DNA from: Geomonas sp. RF6
GTDB taxonomy: Bacteria > Desulfobacterota > Desulfuromonadia > Geobacterales > Geobacteraceae
NCBI RefSeq assembly: GCF_021044625.1
Contig: NZ_CP087999.1
Span: forward strand, 5,167,001 to 5,231,000
Direction: 5' to 3'
DNA: 64,000 nucleotides
Shown here: piece by piece, positions 18,618 through 27,839 of the stretch
Numbering within the stretch: the first letter of the stretch is position 1
How the letters are laid out: the number at the start of each line of letters is the position of its first letter
Notes under the pieces: generated by a model
The model's input: the letters and a program-made list of their open reading frames with translations, nothing else
Told to the model about the DNA's origin: nothing
Databases searched by the model: none
Program-made: the position numbers and the translations under genes

Positions 18618-20735
18618 ATGGCGCATGAATTACGAGACACTATGCTCAACTCGCTGAAGATAAAGATCCTCACTCTGGTAGCCTGCCTGCTGGTCTTCAT
18701 CATTTCCTCCGTTGCTTATGTGAACTTCAGAGAGCAAAAGGAGCTCCTCCACGAGATAGCAAACAGAAACACCGTCCTCCTCACCGAAACGATAAAGAGC
18801 AGCATAGGGAGCTCCATGCTCTCCGGGCATACGGATGAGGTGCGGAGCATCTTCGGCAGGATCAAGACGCGCGAGTTCGTGAAGTCGCTGCGTATCCTCG
18901 ACGAGTCGGGGAAGGTTCTCGCCTCCGCCACCCCCTCGGAAGTCGGCCGCCAGATACCGGAGGACCGGAACGACCCGCCGAGAACCGGCTACTGCATGAT
19001 CGCTGGAAAAGAGGCGTTCCACTCCTACGCCAGGATCAGCAACGCGCCCGCCTGCCACAAATGTCACCCCGCCTCGAAAGAGATCCTCGGTGTCCTCGAA
19101 ATAGGGCTCTCCCTCGACTACCTGAACGGCTTTATCGAGCGGGAGCGTCACACGGCGATCGTATCGACCTTCCTCCTCGTCTTCCTCATCCTGGCGACTA
19201 TCGGCATCTTCCTTGTCTTTTACGTCGACGTCCCGATCAGGAAACTGATCAGCCACATGAGGCGGGTGGAGAACGGCGACTTCAGCCAGAAGCCGGCGAT
19301 CACGAGCTCCAACGAGATGCACACCCTTTCCGAGAGTTTCAACGGGATGGTGGAAAAGCTGAAGGCGCTCATGGAGTCGAGCATCAGCCACGAGCGGGAA
19401 CTCACCAAGGCGCAGGAGAAGCTCTCCTACCACCGCGAGACCCAGCTCATGAACGCCCGGCTGGAAGAGCAGATAAAGGAAATCGAGAATCTTAACATCA
19501 CCCTCGAGGAGCGGATCGAGGAGATCGAGGAAGCGAACTACAAGATCGCCGACCTCGCCGGGGAACTGGAGGACAAGAACACCAATCTCGAGAAGGCGGT
19601 GGCGAAGCTCTCCACCCTCTACCGGCTCGGCCTTGCCATCAACGCCACCATGGAAGTGGAGAAGCTCTTCCAGCTCGTCGTGCAGACCACGATGGACACG
19701 CTCCACGCCCAGATCGGCTACATAAACCTGTGGGACCCGCAGCACGGGCTCCTGAAGGTGTGCACCATGATCGGGCACAAGGAATTCACCTCCGAGGGGA
19801 GCTGGTGGCCGCTACGCCCGTCCAGCATCTCCGGCTGGGTCATCGAGAACCGGAAACCGCTCCTCATCACCGACATGAACGAGTTCCCCGAGTTCGACCG
19901 CATGAGCGCCCTCGGCTTCGAGCGCCGGACCCTCATCTGTGCACCCCTCATCGTGAAGGAAGAGCTCATCGGCACCCTCACGGTGGTGAACAAGATGAAC
20001 AGCTCCACCTACAGCTATGAGGAGCTGGAGCTCCTGACCACGATCGCCGCCCAGGCGAGCATCGCCATCAAGAACGCGAAGCTCTACGACGAGCAGCAAA
20101 AGACCTACCTGAACACCATCCAGGCGCTTGTATCTGCGATCGAGGCGAGCGACTCCTACACCTCCGGCCACTCCGAGCGCGTCACCCGCTACAGTCTCGC
20201 GCTGGCGAAAAAGCTGGAGCTCCCGCAGCCCCGGCTGAAGGTTATCGAGCGCGCCGCCATCCTGCACGACATCGGAAAGATCGGGATCGACCTCTCCCTC
20301 CTGCACAAGGAGGCGCGCCTCACCCCGGCCGACATAGAGGAGCTGCAGCAACACCCGACGATCGGCATGAAGATCCTCGAGCCGATCGAGTTTTTGAACG
20401 ACGTCCGCCTCTGCATAGGGCAGCACCACGAGCGCTACGACGGAATGGGGTACCCGGGCAACGTCCCCGGGACGGAGCTTCTCCTCGAGTCACGCATCCT
20501 CGCCATCGCCGATTCTTTCGACGCCATGACCTCGGATCGCCCGTACCGGAAGGCGCTGCAACTCGACGACGCCATAGAGGAGCTCCTCGACAACTCCGGC
20601 AGCCAGTTCGACCCGGAGCTCGTGCGCATCTTCATCACGCTCCTGCGCACCCCCCTCTTCTTCCACAAGCAGCAGTACGCGGACAACGCACTCTCCGGGG
20701 GCGGGGATTGCCCACCCCGGCAATTCGTGCTATAA
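18618..20735 (+). CDS. Membrane HD-GYP phosphodiesterase with haem-motif periplasmic sensor, HAMP and GAF
   Basis: 705 aa. TM1 (~16-38); periplasmic sensor containing APACHKCHPASKEILGVLEIG, a c-type haem motif at residues ~146-150; TM2 (~180-205); HAMP (~206-260); coiled coil (~270-370); GAF (~375-530); HD-GYP (~530-690) with HD at ~550, HHERYDGMGYP at ~604-613. All metal and GYP residues are present, so active c-di-GMP hydrolysis to GMP is expected. The periplasmic motif suggests redox or gas control. Start at 18618 follows AGGGA; ATG 18642 is the alternative. It is expressed from the sigma-54 promoter upstream. The haem is inferred from CxxCH in an exported segment. Confidence 0.9.
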   Translation: MAHELRDTMLNSLKIKILTLVACLLVFIISSVAYVNFREQKELLHEIANRNTVLLTETIKSSIGSSMLSGHTDEVRSIFGRIKTREFVKSLRILDESGKVLASATPSEVGRQIPEDRNDPPRTGYCMIAGKEAFHSYARISNAPACHKCHPASKEILGVLEIGLSLDYLNGFIERERHTAIVSTFLLVFLILATIGIFLVFYVDVPIRKLISHMRRVENGDFSQKPAITSSNEMHTLSESFNGMVEKLKALMESSISHERELTKAQEKLSYHRETQLMNARLEEQIKEIENLNITLEERIEEIEEANYKIADLAGELEDKNTNLEKAVAKLSTLYRLGLAINATMEVEKLFQLVVQTTMDTLHAQIGYINLWDPQHGLLKVCTMIGHKEFTSEGSWWPLRPSSISGWVIENRKPLLITDMNEFPEFDRMSALGFERRTLICAPLIVKEELIGTLTVVNKMNSSTYSYEELELLTTIAAQASIAIKNAKLYDEQQKTYLNTIQALVSAIEASDSYTSGHSERVTRYSLALAKKLELPQPRLKVIERAAILHDIGKIGIDLSLLHKEARLTPADIEELQQHPTIGMKILEPIEFLNDVRLCIGQHHERYDGMGYPGNVPGTELLLESRILAIADSFDAMTSDRPYRKALQLDDAIEELLDNSGSQFDPELVRIFITLLRTPLFFHKQQYADNALSGGGDCPPRQFVL

Positions 20736-20831
20736 AGGCTTGTCCGCTACCGTCGCGCCAGCGGCGCGTTTATAGCACCGAACCGGTCCCAGAGGGCTAC
20801 GCCCGAGTCACAGAAGCACTCCGAGGCATCC

Positions 20832-21794
20832 GTGCAACCTCTCCTGGAAATATCCGACCTCTCCACCCATTTCGCCCTACCCGGCGGCACCCTGAAGGCC
20901 GTAGACCGCGTCAGCCTGACCCTTTCCAGCGGCGAGACCCTTGCGCTTGTCGGCGAGTCGGGGTGCGGCAAGAGCGTCACCGCAGCCTCCATCATGCGCC
21001 TCGTTTCCCCTCCCGGGCGCATCGTCTCCGGATCGATCCGCTTCAAGGGAACTGATCTCCTGTCACTGAAAGAAGACGAGATGCGTGCAATCAGGGGGAA
21101 CCGCATCGCCATGATCTTCCAGGACCCCATGACCTCTTTAAATCCCGTCCTCACTATCGGCGAGCAGGTGGCCGAGGGGGTGCGTCTGCACAAGGGGGTG
21201 GGGAAGAAGGAGGCTGCAGCCCAGGCGGTCCGGGTACTTACCCAGGTGGGGATTCCCGCCGCGGCGGAGCGCTACCGCGACTACCCCCACCAGATGAGCG
21301 GCGGCATGCGCCAGCGCGTCATGATCGCCATGGCGCTGGCGTGCGAGCCGGAGCTCATCATCGCCGACGAGCCGACCACCGCTCTCGACGTGACGATCCA
21401 GGCGCAGATTCTGGAGCTCATGGACCGGCTGAAGGAAGAGCGGGAGATGGGGTTGATCCTCATCACCCACGACCTCGGCATCGTGGCGGAGCGTGCGCAC
21501 CGCACCGCCATCATGTATGCCGGGAGGATCGTAGAGAGCGCGGAGACCGCGGAGCTCTTCCGGCGTCCGCTGCATCCCTACACCCGCGGGCTCCTTGCCT
21601 GCCTGCCGCAGACGGCGGAGCCGGGGGCGCCCCTTCAGGTCATCAAGGGGGGGCTCCCGAACCTCGTGGGGGAAAGCACCGGCTGCCCCTTCAAGGAGAG
21701 GTGTCCCTTGTGCGGCGACAGCTGCCTCATAGAAGATCCGGAAACCCACGACGCAGGAGGGGGGCATATGGTGCGCTGCCTCAAGGCGCCATGA
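20832..21794 (+). CDS. OppD/DppD-like ABC transporter ATPase
   Basis: Peptide or nickel importer ATPase. 320 aa: Walker A GESGCGKS (~37-44), Q-loop [10 protein letters not shown], signature [12 protein letters not shown], Walker [14 protein letters not shown]-loop ITHD, and the C-terminal oligopeptide domain with Cys-rich [15 protein letters not shown]. The start is GTG (20832) with GAGG five bases upstream. It overlaps the OppF-like gene by ATGA. No permease or binding-protein gene is present in the window on either side. Confidence 0.93.
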   Translation: MQPLLEISDLSTHFALPGGTLKAVDRVSLTLSSGETLALVGESGCGKSVTAASIMRLVSPPGRIVSGSIRFKGTDLLSLKEDEMRAIRGNRIAMIFQDPMTSLNPVLTIGEQVAEGVRLHKGVGKKEAAAQAVRVLTQVGIPAAAERYRDYPHQMSGGMRQRVMIAMALACEPELIIADEPTTALDVTIQAQILELMDRLKEEREMGLILITHDLGIVAERAHRTAIMYAGRIVESAETAELFRRPLHPYTRGLLACLPQTAEPGAPLQVIKGGLPNLVGESTGCPFKERCPLCGDSCLIEDPETHDAGGGHMVRCLKAP

Positions 21795-22777
21795 CACCAC
21801 TTATCCAGGCACAGGAGCTGGTAAAGGAATTTCCGGTCCGCGCAGGGGCGTTTGCCGAGAAGCGCCTGCTGCGTGCGGTGGCGGGGGTCGACCTGGAGAT
21901 ATATCCGGGGGAAACCTTGGGTCTTGCCGGGGAATCGGGGTGCGGCAAGTCGACGGTAGCGCGGCTTCTCACCGGCCTCACCCCCCCCACCGCGGGAAAG
22001 GTGATGTACCAGGGGCGCTCCCTCGCGGAACTCGACAAGAAGGGGATGGGACTCTTCCGGAAGGACGTGCAGATGATCTTCCAGGACCCCTTTTCCTCCT
22101 TGAACCCGCGCATGCGCGTCGCGCAGATCCTGGAGGAGCCGCTGATCATCCATGGGCTGGGGGATGCCCGCGAGAGACAGGAGCGGGTGGCCTATCTCAT
22201 GAGGCGGGTCGGCCTCGCCGAGGAGCAGCTCGGACGCTTCCCGCACGAGTTTTCCGGAGGGCAGCGCCAGAGGATAGGGATCGCGCGGGCACTCGCCGTC
22301 TCACCGAAGATCATAGTCGCCGACGAGCCGGTCTCTGCGCTGGACATCTCCATCCAGGCGCAGATCATAAACCTCCTGCAGGAAGTGAAGCAGGAGCTCG
22401 GGCTGTCGCTTCTTTTCATCACCCACGATCTCTCCGTGCTGCGGCACCTGAGCGACCGGGTCGCCGTCATGTATCTCGGGCGGATCGTGGAGAGCGGCAG
22501 CCGCGACCAGGTGCTCGGGCGCTACCTCATGCCGTACACCGAGGCGCTCGTCTCCGCGGTGCCGGAAGTAGACCCGGAGAAGAGAAAGCGGAAGATCGTC
22601 ACCCGCGGCGACCTCCCCTCCCCCCTCGATCCCCCCGCAGGCTGCCCCTTCCACACCCGCTGCCCGTACGCGCAGGAGGCATGCACGAAGGAGCGCCCGG
22701 AACTCCTGGAAAAGGAGCCTGGCCATCGCGCGGCGTGTCATTTCAGCATGGAGATATACAGGAAAGAGGAGAAGTGA
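21791..22777 (+). CDS. OppF/DppF-like ABC transporter ATPase
   Basis: Second ATPase of the pair, 328 aa. Walker [24 protein letters not shown], signature FSGGQRQRIGIARAL, Walker B IIVADEPVSALD, C-terminal GCPFHTRCPYAQEAC. The start ATG overlaps the OppD stop (ATGA), so translation is coupled; a longer frame upstream lies inside oppD and is not used. It needs permeases encoded elsewhere. Confidence 0.93.
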   Translation: MTPLIQAQELVKEFPVRAGAFAEKRLLRAVAGVDLEIYPGETLGLAGESGCGKSTVARLLTGLTPPTAGKVMYQGRSLAELDKKGMGLFRKDVQMIFQDPFSSLNPRMRVAQILEEPLIIHGLGDARERQERVAYLMRRVGLAEEQLGRFPHEFSGGQRQRIGIARALAVSPKIIVADEPVSALDISIQAQIINLLQEVKQELGLSLLFITHDLSVLRHLSDRVAVMYLGRIVESGSRDQVLGRYLMPYTEALVSAVPEVDPEKRKRKIVTRGDLPSPLDPPAGCPFHTRCPYAQEACTKERPELLEKEPGHRAACHFSMEIYRKEEK

Positions 22778-23145
22778 TCCCCCGCCCCACCATTTGACGC
22801 TGTCGCAGACCGTGAGCACTTCCATCCAGCTCCCCTCCGGGGCGCTCTGCTCCGGCGCGGCGCCACTAGCGTCCCCTCCCGGTGAGGAGATGATGAGAGC
22901 AAGCCGTCGGCAGCGCGTCCCTCCCCTTTCAAGGGGGAGGACAGGAGGGGGATGGGGTCCGGGGCGGCGAACCTCTACCCCATCCCCACCCTGTCCCTCC
23001 CCTTGAAAGGGAGGGGACGCCTGAGCTCCTGCCCTGCTAAAGGCACACAGGGGCGGCGGATTAAAAGAACACAAGCTCTCCCGGAATCCCCTGATGAACC
23101 TTCGTGAAAAACATCACGCAAACTTCTGTGGAATTCCGTGAAGAA
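22778..23145. repeat. Gene-free stretch with CCCTTGAAAGGG repeats
   Basis: Two opposed copies of the CTCCCCTTTCAAGGGGGAGG family (about 22900-22960 and 22976-23045) separated by a short spacer. Each contains CCCCATCCCC/GGGGATGGGG. No gene seen. Confidence 0.7.
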
Positions 23146-23170
23146 GAAAAAAAACCCCGCGGGGGCGGGG
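23146..23170 (-). terminator. Terminator of the nadK-recN-pmbA operon
   Basis: Minus-strand stem CCCCGC/GCGGGG with a C-rich loop, followed by eight T. A short stretch repeating ATCTGCG/TAATCTGCG lies between it and the pmbA stop. Confidence 0.8.
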
Positions 23171-23242
23171 AATTTGTTCAATTTACGAAATGGTAATCTG
23201 CGAAAATCTGCGTAATCTGCGGACGATCCGGTTTCCGTTTCT

Positions 23243-24592
23243 CTACTTCTCCGACCCGCTGACATCGAGCACCGCCACCCGCAGTGACGGCGAGCCGCCG
23301 GAGCCGAAAAAGCGCAGGTCGTCAGCCACAAGATCCACAGCGGAAAAGAGCTCCAGGATGTTCCCGGCGATGGCGATCCCCTTCACCGGATGCACCACCT
23401 TCCCCCCTTCGAGATAAAAACCTGCCGCTCCGACAGAGAAATCTCCCGAGATCGGATTGGCCGTGTGCATCCCCATCACCTCGGTAACCAGAACGCCGCG
23501 CTCGACCCCTGCGATGAGGTCTTCCAGGGAGGCCGTCCCTTTTTCGATGTACAGGTTGTGCGGAGCAAGGCGCGGCGCGCCCTTGATCCCGCCGCGCACC
23601 GCATTCCCGGTGGAGCGCTCCCCCATCTTCCGCCCCCAGTAAGTGTCAAAGAGATACCCCTCCAGCACGCCGTCGTGGACGAGCACGGTGTCCTGCTGCG
23701 GCACACCCTCGCCGTCGCACGGCGCAGTCCCCATTCCGCCGGGAAGGATCCCGTTGTCCCGCACGGTGATGAGAGGGGAAAGGACCCGCTCCCCCCTCTT
23801 CCCCGCTAGAAGCGATTTCCCCTTCGCCACGTTCTCCCCCAGAAAGGATCCGGAAAGGAGCTCCAGCATATCGGTGGCGATCCGGTTGTCGAAGACGACG
23901 GGGCAGCGCATGGAGGAGAGGCCGCGCGCGCCGAGAAGCGACGTAGCCTTCCGGCAGGCGCGCCCGGCGACAAGCTCGAGCTGCAGGTCGGCGTAGCGGT
24001 TGGAGAAGTCGAAATCCCACCCTATCTGCGCGTCCCCCCCCTCTTCAGCCACCGCCGAGACGCTGCAGGCGACGTAGCTCCCCAGGTAGCCGCAGGAGAC
24101 TCCGAGGGAGTTGCGGATCAGCATCCGGTAGGTCGACTCAGAGTAGCTGCACTTGCGCACCCGCTTCACCCGCGGGTCGCAGGCGAGCGCAAGGCGCTCA
24201 AGCTCAAGGGCCCGCCCGACCTTTTCCTCCTCGGGCACCGCACCGAGCGTCTCATCGTACAGTCCCGGAATCTCCTGGCACGGGGAGGGGAGCGGCAGGC
24301 CGTAGTTGGGGTCAGGGGTCTGCATGGCGGCCGCCACGAGCGCACCTTCCACCATCCCGGCCAGCGCCTCCGGTTCGAGGCTCGTGGAGAAGGAGAAGCC
24401 GAGCCCCTCCCCCTTCTGGATGCGCACGGCCACCCCGCACGGTTCCGCGCACTTGAAGGCGTCCACCTTCCCGCCGCGCGCCTCCACCGAAAGATCCCTG
24501 CTGGAGCTCACCACGATCTCGTAGTTGTCCAGCAGCCGCTCCTTCAAGATGGCTTCCACCGCGTCCGCGTGCTGCGCCAGATCCTTTTCCAT
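23243..24592 (-). CDS. pmbA: TldE/PmbA family protein
   Basis: 449 aa metallopeptidase-family subunit. TldE lacks the HExxxH metal site that TldD carries, and none is seen here. Landmarks: SSSRDLSVEARGGKVD near the N-terminus, VVFDNRIATDMLELL, GMGTAPCDGEGVP, FDTYWGRKM, NLYIEKG, and the C-terminal VKGIAIAGNILELF. TldD-TldE process peptides such as microcins and antitoxins. The start at 24592 was preferred over ATG 24604 because GAGGT lies six bases upstream. No tldD in the window. Last gene before the terminator. Confidence 0.92.
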   Translation of the reverse strand: MEKDLAQHADAVEAILKERLLDNYEIVVSSSRDLSVEARGGKVDAFKCAEPCGVAVRIQKGEGLGFSFSTSLEPEALAGMVEGALVAAAMQTPDPNYGLPLPSPCQEIPGLYDETLGAVPEEEKVGRALELERLALACDPRVKRVRKCSYSESTYRMLIRNSLGVSCGYLGSYVACSVSAVAEEGGDAQIGWDFDFSNRYADLQLELVAGRACRKATSLLGARGLSSMRCPVVFDNRIATDMLELLSGSFLGENVAKGKSLLAGKRGERVLSPLITVRDNGILPGGMGTAPCDGEGVPQQDTVLVHDGVLEGYLFDTYWGRKMGERSTGNAVRGGIKGAPRLAPHNLYIEKGTASLEDLIAGVERGVLVTEVMGMHTANPISGDFSVGAAGFYLEGGKVVHPVKGIAIAGNILELFSAVDLVADDLRFFGSGGSPSLRVAVLDVSGSEK

Positions 24593-24659
24593 GATTGACC
24601 TCATTGCTACGTCCCGGCACCCATATTACGCCGGGGCGCTCTCCAGAAGAATCGTGCTG

Positions 24660-25112
24660 TTACTGCAGATCCAGAATCATGGCAATTTCATCGCAGTCGG
24701 GGAACTTCACGCACTTGATGCAGTCACCCCAAACCTTGTGCGGCAGCTGGCTTTTATCCACGATGTGGAAGTCGAGCCTCCCGAAGAAGTCGGGCTTGTA
24801 GGTGAGGCAAAAAACCCTCTTCAGTCCGAGCTCCCGCGCCTCGTCTATGCAGGCGCTGACGACGGTCCGCCCTATGCCGCGCCTCCCTGCGTCCTCCACC
24901 ACGGCGACGGAGCGCACTTCGGCGAGGTCGTCCCAGACGATGTGCAGCGCGGAGACCCCCAGAATCTGCCCGTTTTCCTCGAAGACGTAGAAGTCGCGCA
25001 GCGCCTCGTAAAGCTCGGAGAGGGAGCGCGACAGCATCTCGCCGCGGCTGGCGTACCGTGTCAGAAGCTTCTGTATTTCCTTCACGTCCTCGATTTTAGC
25101 CTTACGCACCAT
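24660..25112 (-). CDS. GNAT acetyltransferase, short N-acetylglutamate-synthase type
   Basis: 150 aa, a single GNAT domain with acetyl-CoA loop VVEDAGRRGIGRTVV, ALHIVWDDLAEVRS and a C-terminal Cys-containing tail VWGDCIKCVKFPDCDEIAM. This tail marks the short ArgA-like subfamily proposed to make N-acetylglutamate for arginine synthesis. The ATG at 25112 lies inside the recN 3' end (11-bp overlap) with GGAGG six bases upstream, hence coupled. Substrate not proven; could be a different amine acetylase. Confidence 0.85.
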   Translation of the reverse strand: MVRKAKIEDVKEIQKLLTRYASRGEMLSRSLSELYEALRDFYVFEENGQILGVSALHIVWDDLAEVRSVAVVEDAGRRGIGRTVVSACIDEARELGLKRVFCLTYKPDFFGRLDFHIVDKSQLPHKVWGDCIKCVKFPDCDEIAMILDLQ

Positions 25113-26769
25113 GAACTGCCTCCTCAATCATTTCCCTTGCATGCTCCCGTGTCTTCTCCGTCACCCGCGCAGCCCCCAGCATCCGGGCCACTTCAGTCAC
25201 CCGCTCCTCCCCGAGAAGAGGAGTCACCGCGGTTGTGGTTCGCCCGTCCTGCACCACTTTCTCCACCCGCAGGTGCTGATCGGCGCGCGCCGCCACCTGG
25301 GGGAGATGGGTGATGGCGAGGACCTGCTGCATTGCTGCAACCTTCTTCAGCTTCGCACCGACGAGCGCCGAGGTCGCCCCTCCCATCCCGGTATCGACCT
25401 CGTCAAAGATGAGAGTCGGCACCTCGCTCTCCGGGTGAAGCTGCTTCAGCGCCAGGAGGATGCGGGAGAGCTCCCCCCCCGACGCGGTCTTCGCAAGGGG
25501 CTTCGGCGGCTCCCCCGGGTTCGGGGAAAAGAGAAACTCCGCCCGCTCCAGACCGTAGCCGCGCGGCTCCGGGCACTCCTCGAAGGCTGTCTCGAAGACC
25601 GCGTGCGGCATGGCGAGATCCGAAAGCTCCCGCTCCATCCCGCTCTTAAGCTTCTGTGCGGCGGCGCGGCGCCCCTTCCCGAGCTCCACCCCTTTTTTGG
25701 AGATGAGCGTCGCAAGCTCCTCCAGCCGGGCATCGAGCTTCCCGCGCGACTCCTCCCGCGACGAGAGCTCCTCCAGCTCAATGTCGATCCCTTCCTTGTA
25801 GGCGAGGATCTCCGCGACCGTGTCGCCGTATTTCTTCTTGAGGCGGTGCAGAAGGTCGAGCCGGTCCTCCAGACTCGCGAGGCGCTCCGGGTCCGATTCC
25901 ACCCCCGCCGCGTAATCGCGCAAGGTAAGGGAAGCATCCTCCAGCTGGGCGAGTGCCCCTTCCAGCGCTTCCGCCGCCGGAGCGAGCTTCGCGTCGATAG
26001 CGTTTGCCTCCGCCACCCCCTGCCTGATCCGGGAGAGGGCGCCGATGAGCGCTCCGTCCCCGCCGTAGAGCGCGTCGAAGGCCTGGGTGGTCAAGGTGAG
26101 GAGCTTCTCGCCGTGCACGAGGAGCCTGCGCTCCGCCTCCAGTTCCTCCTCTTCACCGACTGAAAGCTTCGCGCCCCCTATCTCCTCCGATTGGAAGGAG
26201 AGGAGATCGAGCCGGCGGGCGGCTTCGCGCTCACCCTCGTCAAGCTCCGCGATCTTTCCCTTCACCGCGCAGTATTCCTCGAAAAGTGCGGCGTACGCCG
26301 TCCGCTGCGGCAGGAGCCCGGCGAAACCGTCCAGCAGGTGCAGATGCCGGTCGCTCTTCATGAGGGTCTGCGACTCGTGCTGCCCCGATATGTTGATCAG
26401 GGCGCGGGAAAGCTCCGACAGCATGGAGGTGGTGCCGAGCCCGCCGCCGATGAAGACGCGGTTCTTGCCGCCGCGGGAGACGACGCGGCGCACCAGGAGC
26501 TCGCTGTCGCAGTCGATCCCCAGCTCGGCGACCCGCGACAGCAAGTCCGGGCGCTCGGAGAGGTCAAAGAGCGCCTCCACGCTCGCCTCGTCGGAGCCGG
26601 AGCGGATCAGATCGGAGCTCGCGCGGCCGCCGAGGATAAGGTTCACCGCATCGATGATGATCGACTTGCCGGCACCGGTTTCGCCGGTGAGGATGTTCAG
26701 ACCACCGTGGAACTCCACATGGAGCTGCTCGATAATGGCGAGGTTTCTGATGTTTAGCTCTCGTAGCAT
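25102..26769 (-). CDS. recN: DNA repair protein RecN
   Basis: SMC-like ATPase of double-strand-break repair. 555 aa: N-terminal MLRELNIRNLAIIEQ and Walker A LTGETGAGKSIIIDA (~29-40), central coiled coils, C-terminal signature TASGGELSRILLALK, Walker B LIFDEVDTGMGG, and AITHLPQVAARAD. Normal length. Second gene of the nadK operon, 63 bp after nadK. Confidence 0.97.
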   Translation of the reverse strand: MLRELNIRNLAIIEQLHVEFHGGLNILTGETGAGKSIIIDAVNLILGGRASSDLIRSGSDEASVEALFDLSERPDLLSRVAELGIDCDSELLVRRVVSRGGKNRVFIGGGLGTTSMLSELSRALINISGQHESQTLMKSDRHLHLLDGFAGLLPQRTAYAALFEEYCAVKGKIAELDEGEREAARRLDLLSFQSEEIGGAKLSVGEEEELEAERRLLVHGEKLLTLTTQAFDALYGGDGALIGALSRIRQGVAEANAIDAKLAPAAEALEGALAQLEDASLTLRDYAAGVESDPERLASLEDRLDLLHRLKKKYGDTVAEILAYKEGIDIELEELSSREESRGKLDARLEELATLISKKGVELGKGRRAAAQKLKSGMERELSDLAMPHAVFETAFEECPEPRGYGLERAEFLFSPNPGEPPKPLAKTASGGELSRILLALKQLHPESEVPTLIFDEVDTGMGGATSALVGAKLKKVAAMQQVLAITHLPQVAARADQHLRVEKVVQDGRTTTAVTPLLGEERVTEVARMLGAARVTEKTREHAREMIEEAVHGA

Positions 26770-26832
26770 GAGTCTCTCGAGATGTTTATTGGGATAGGTG
26801 AAGGAAAGGAACGGGGCGAAGGCAGGACGCCT

Positions 26833-27699
26833 CTAGCGTTCCCCCCATTTGAGTTTCGTGCGCAGCACCTCGTAGTAATCCTTGCTGGTGGAGCGCACCA
26901 GCCTCGTGCGCTGCTGCGCCTTGCGGATCTGCAGGAGGTCGCCGCAGACGAGGCGCACCCCGGTCTGGCCGTCGAGGGTGAGAAAGACGTCCTCGTGGGT
27001 CGACTTGAGGGTGATGCCGATCGTCACGTCCCCGGACATTACCAGGGGGCGGTTCGTGAGGGTATGGGGACAGATCGGGGTCAGGGAGACGCACTCGAGG
27101 TCCGGGTGGATGATCGGGCCGTTCGCCGAAAGTGAGTAGCCGGTGGAGCCGGTGGGGGTCGATACGATCAGCCCGTCCGCCTTGAAGGTGGTGAGGTACT
27201 GCCCGTCGACCACCGTCTCCATGTCAATGATGCGCGCCAGCGCCCCTTTGTTGATGACCACGTCATTGAGGACCCGATGCAGCTCTATCTCGCGCCCCTG
27301 CCGCTCCAGGGAGACCTGGAGCATCATCCGCTCGGAGACCTCGAAGTCGCCGCTCAGGCAGCGTTCCAGCGCCGGGTACATTTCCGAAAGGGGGATCTCC
27401 GTCAGAAACCCCAGGCTGCCGAGGTTCACCCCCAGTATCGGCACCTCGCGCCCCCCGACGTGGCGGGCGGCGGAGATCAGGGTGCCGTCCCCTCCGAGGA
27501 CGAGGACGAGGTCCGCGGCCTCTGCTATCTGCTCACCGGAGAGGCACACCGCGAGCTCCGGCTGGGAGAGCCGGCACGCGAGATGCTCCTGTACCAGAGG
27601 GGTGATTTCCCGGGCCCGGAACCAGCGAATCAGGTCCTCGGCGACAACGAGACAGCGGGGGTCATGCACCTTCGCGAAAATGGCTGTTTTTTTCATCAT
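26833..27699 (-). CDS. nadK: NAD kinase
   Basis: Phosphorylates NAD to NADP. 288 aa with GGDGTLISAAR (~69-79), GVNLGSLGFLTE, NDVVINKG, TPTGSTGYSLSANGP and LVMSGDVTI. Two tandem ATG codons; AAGGG better suits the second (27696). First gene of the operon nadK-recN-acetyltransferase-pmbA; divergent from glgP across 140 bp. Confidence 0.96.
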   Translation of the reverse strand: MMKKTAIFAKVHDPRCLVVAEDLIRWFRAREITPLVQEHLACRLSQPELAVCLSGEQIAEAADLVLVLGGDGTLISAARHVGGREVPILGVNLGSLGFLTEIPLSEMYPALERCLSGDFEVSERMMLQVSLERQGREIELHRVLNDVVINKGALARIIDMETVVDGQYLTTFKADGLIVSTPTGSTGYSLSANGPIIHPDLECVSLTPICPHTLTNRPLVMSGDVTIGITLKSTHEDVFLTLDGQTGVRLVCGDLLQIRKAQQRTRLVRSTSKDYYEVLRTKLKWGER

Positions 27700-27839
27700 G
27701 ACCCTTTACTTGCAATGTAAACTTGGATTTACTAGCATAGATACTGTATCATGTCCATGGTAAAGTCTTCGAAACATTTCCCCGCTGAAGGCCCGCAGAT
27801 TCACCCCGCGGCCTATCCCTCACAACACAAGGTGCACTC

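Noticed and set aside
21341-21790. Upstream extension of the OppF-like gene
   Set aside because: Lies wholly inside oppD; the ATGA junction gives a proper start.
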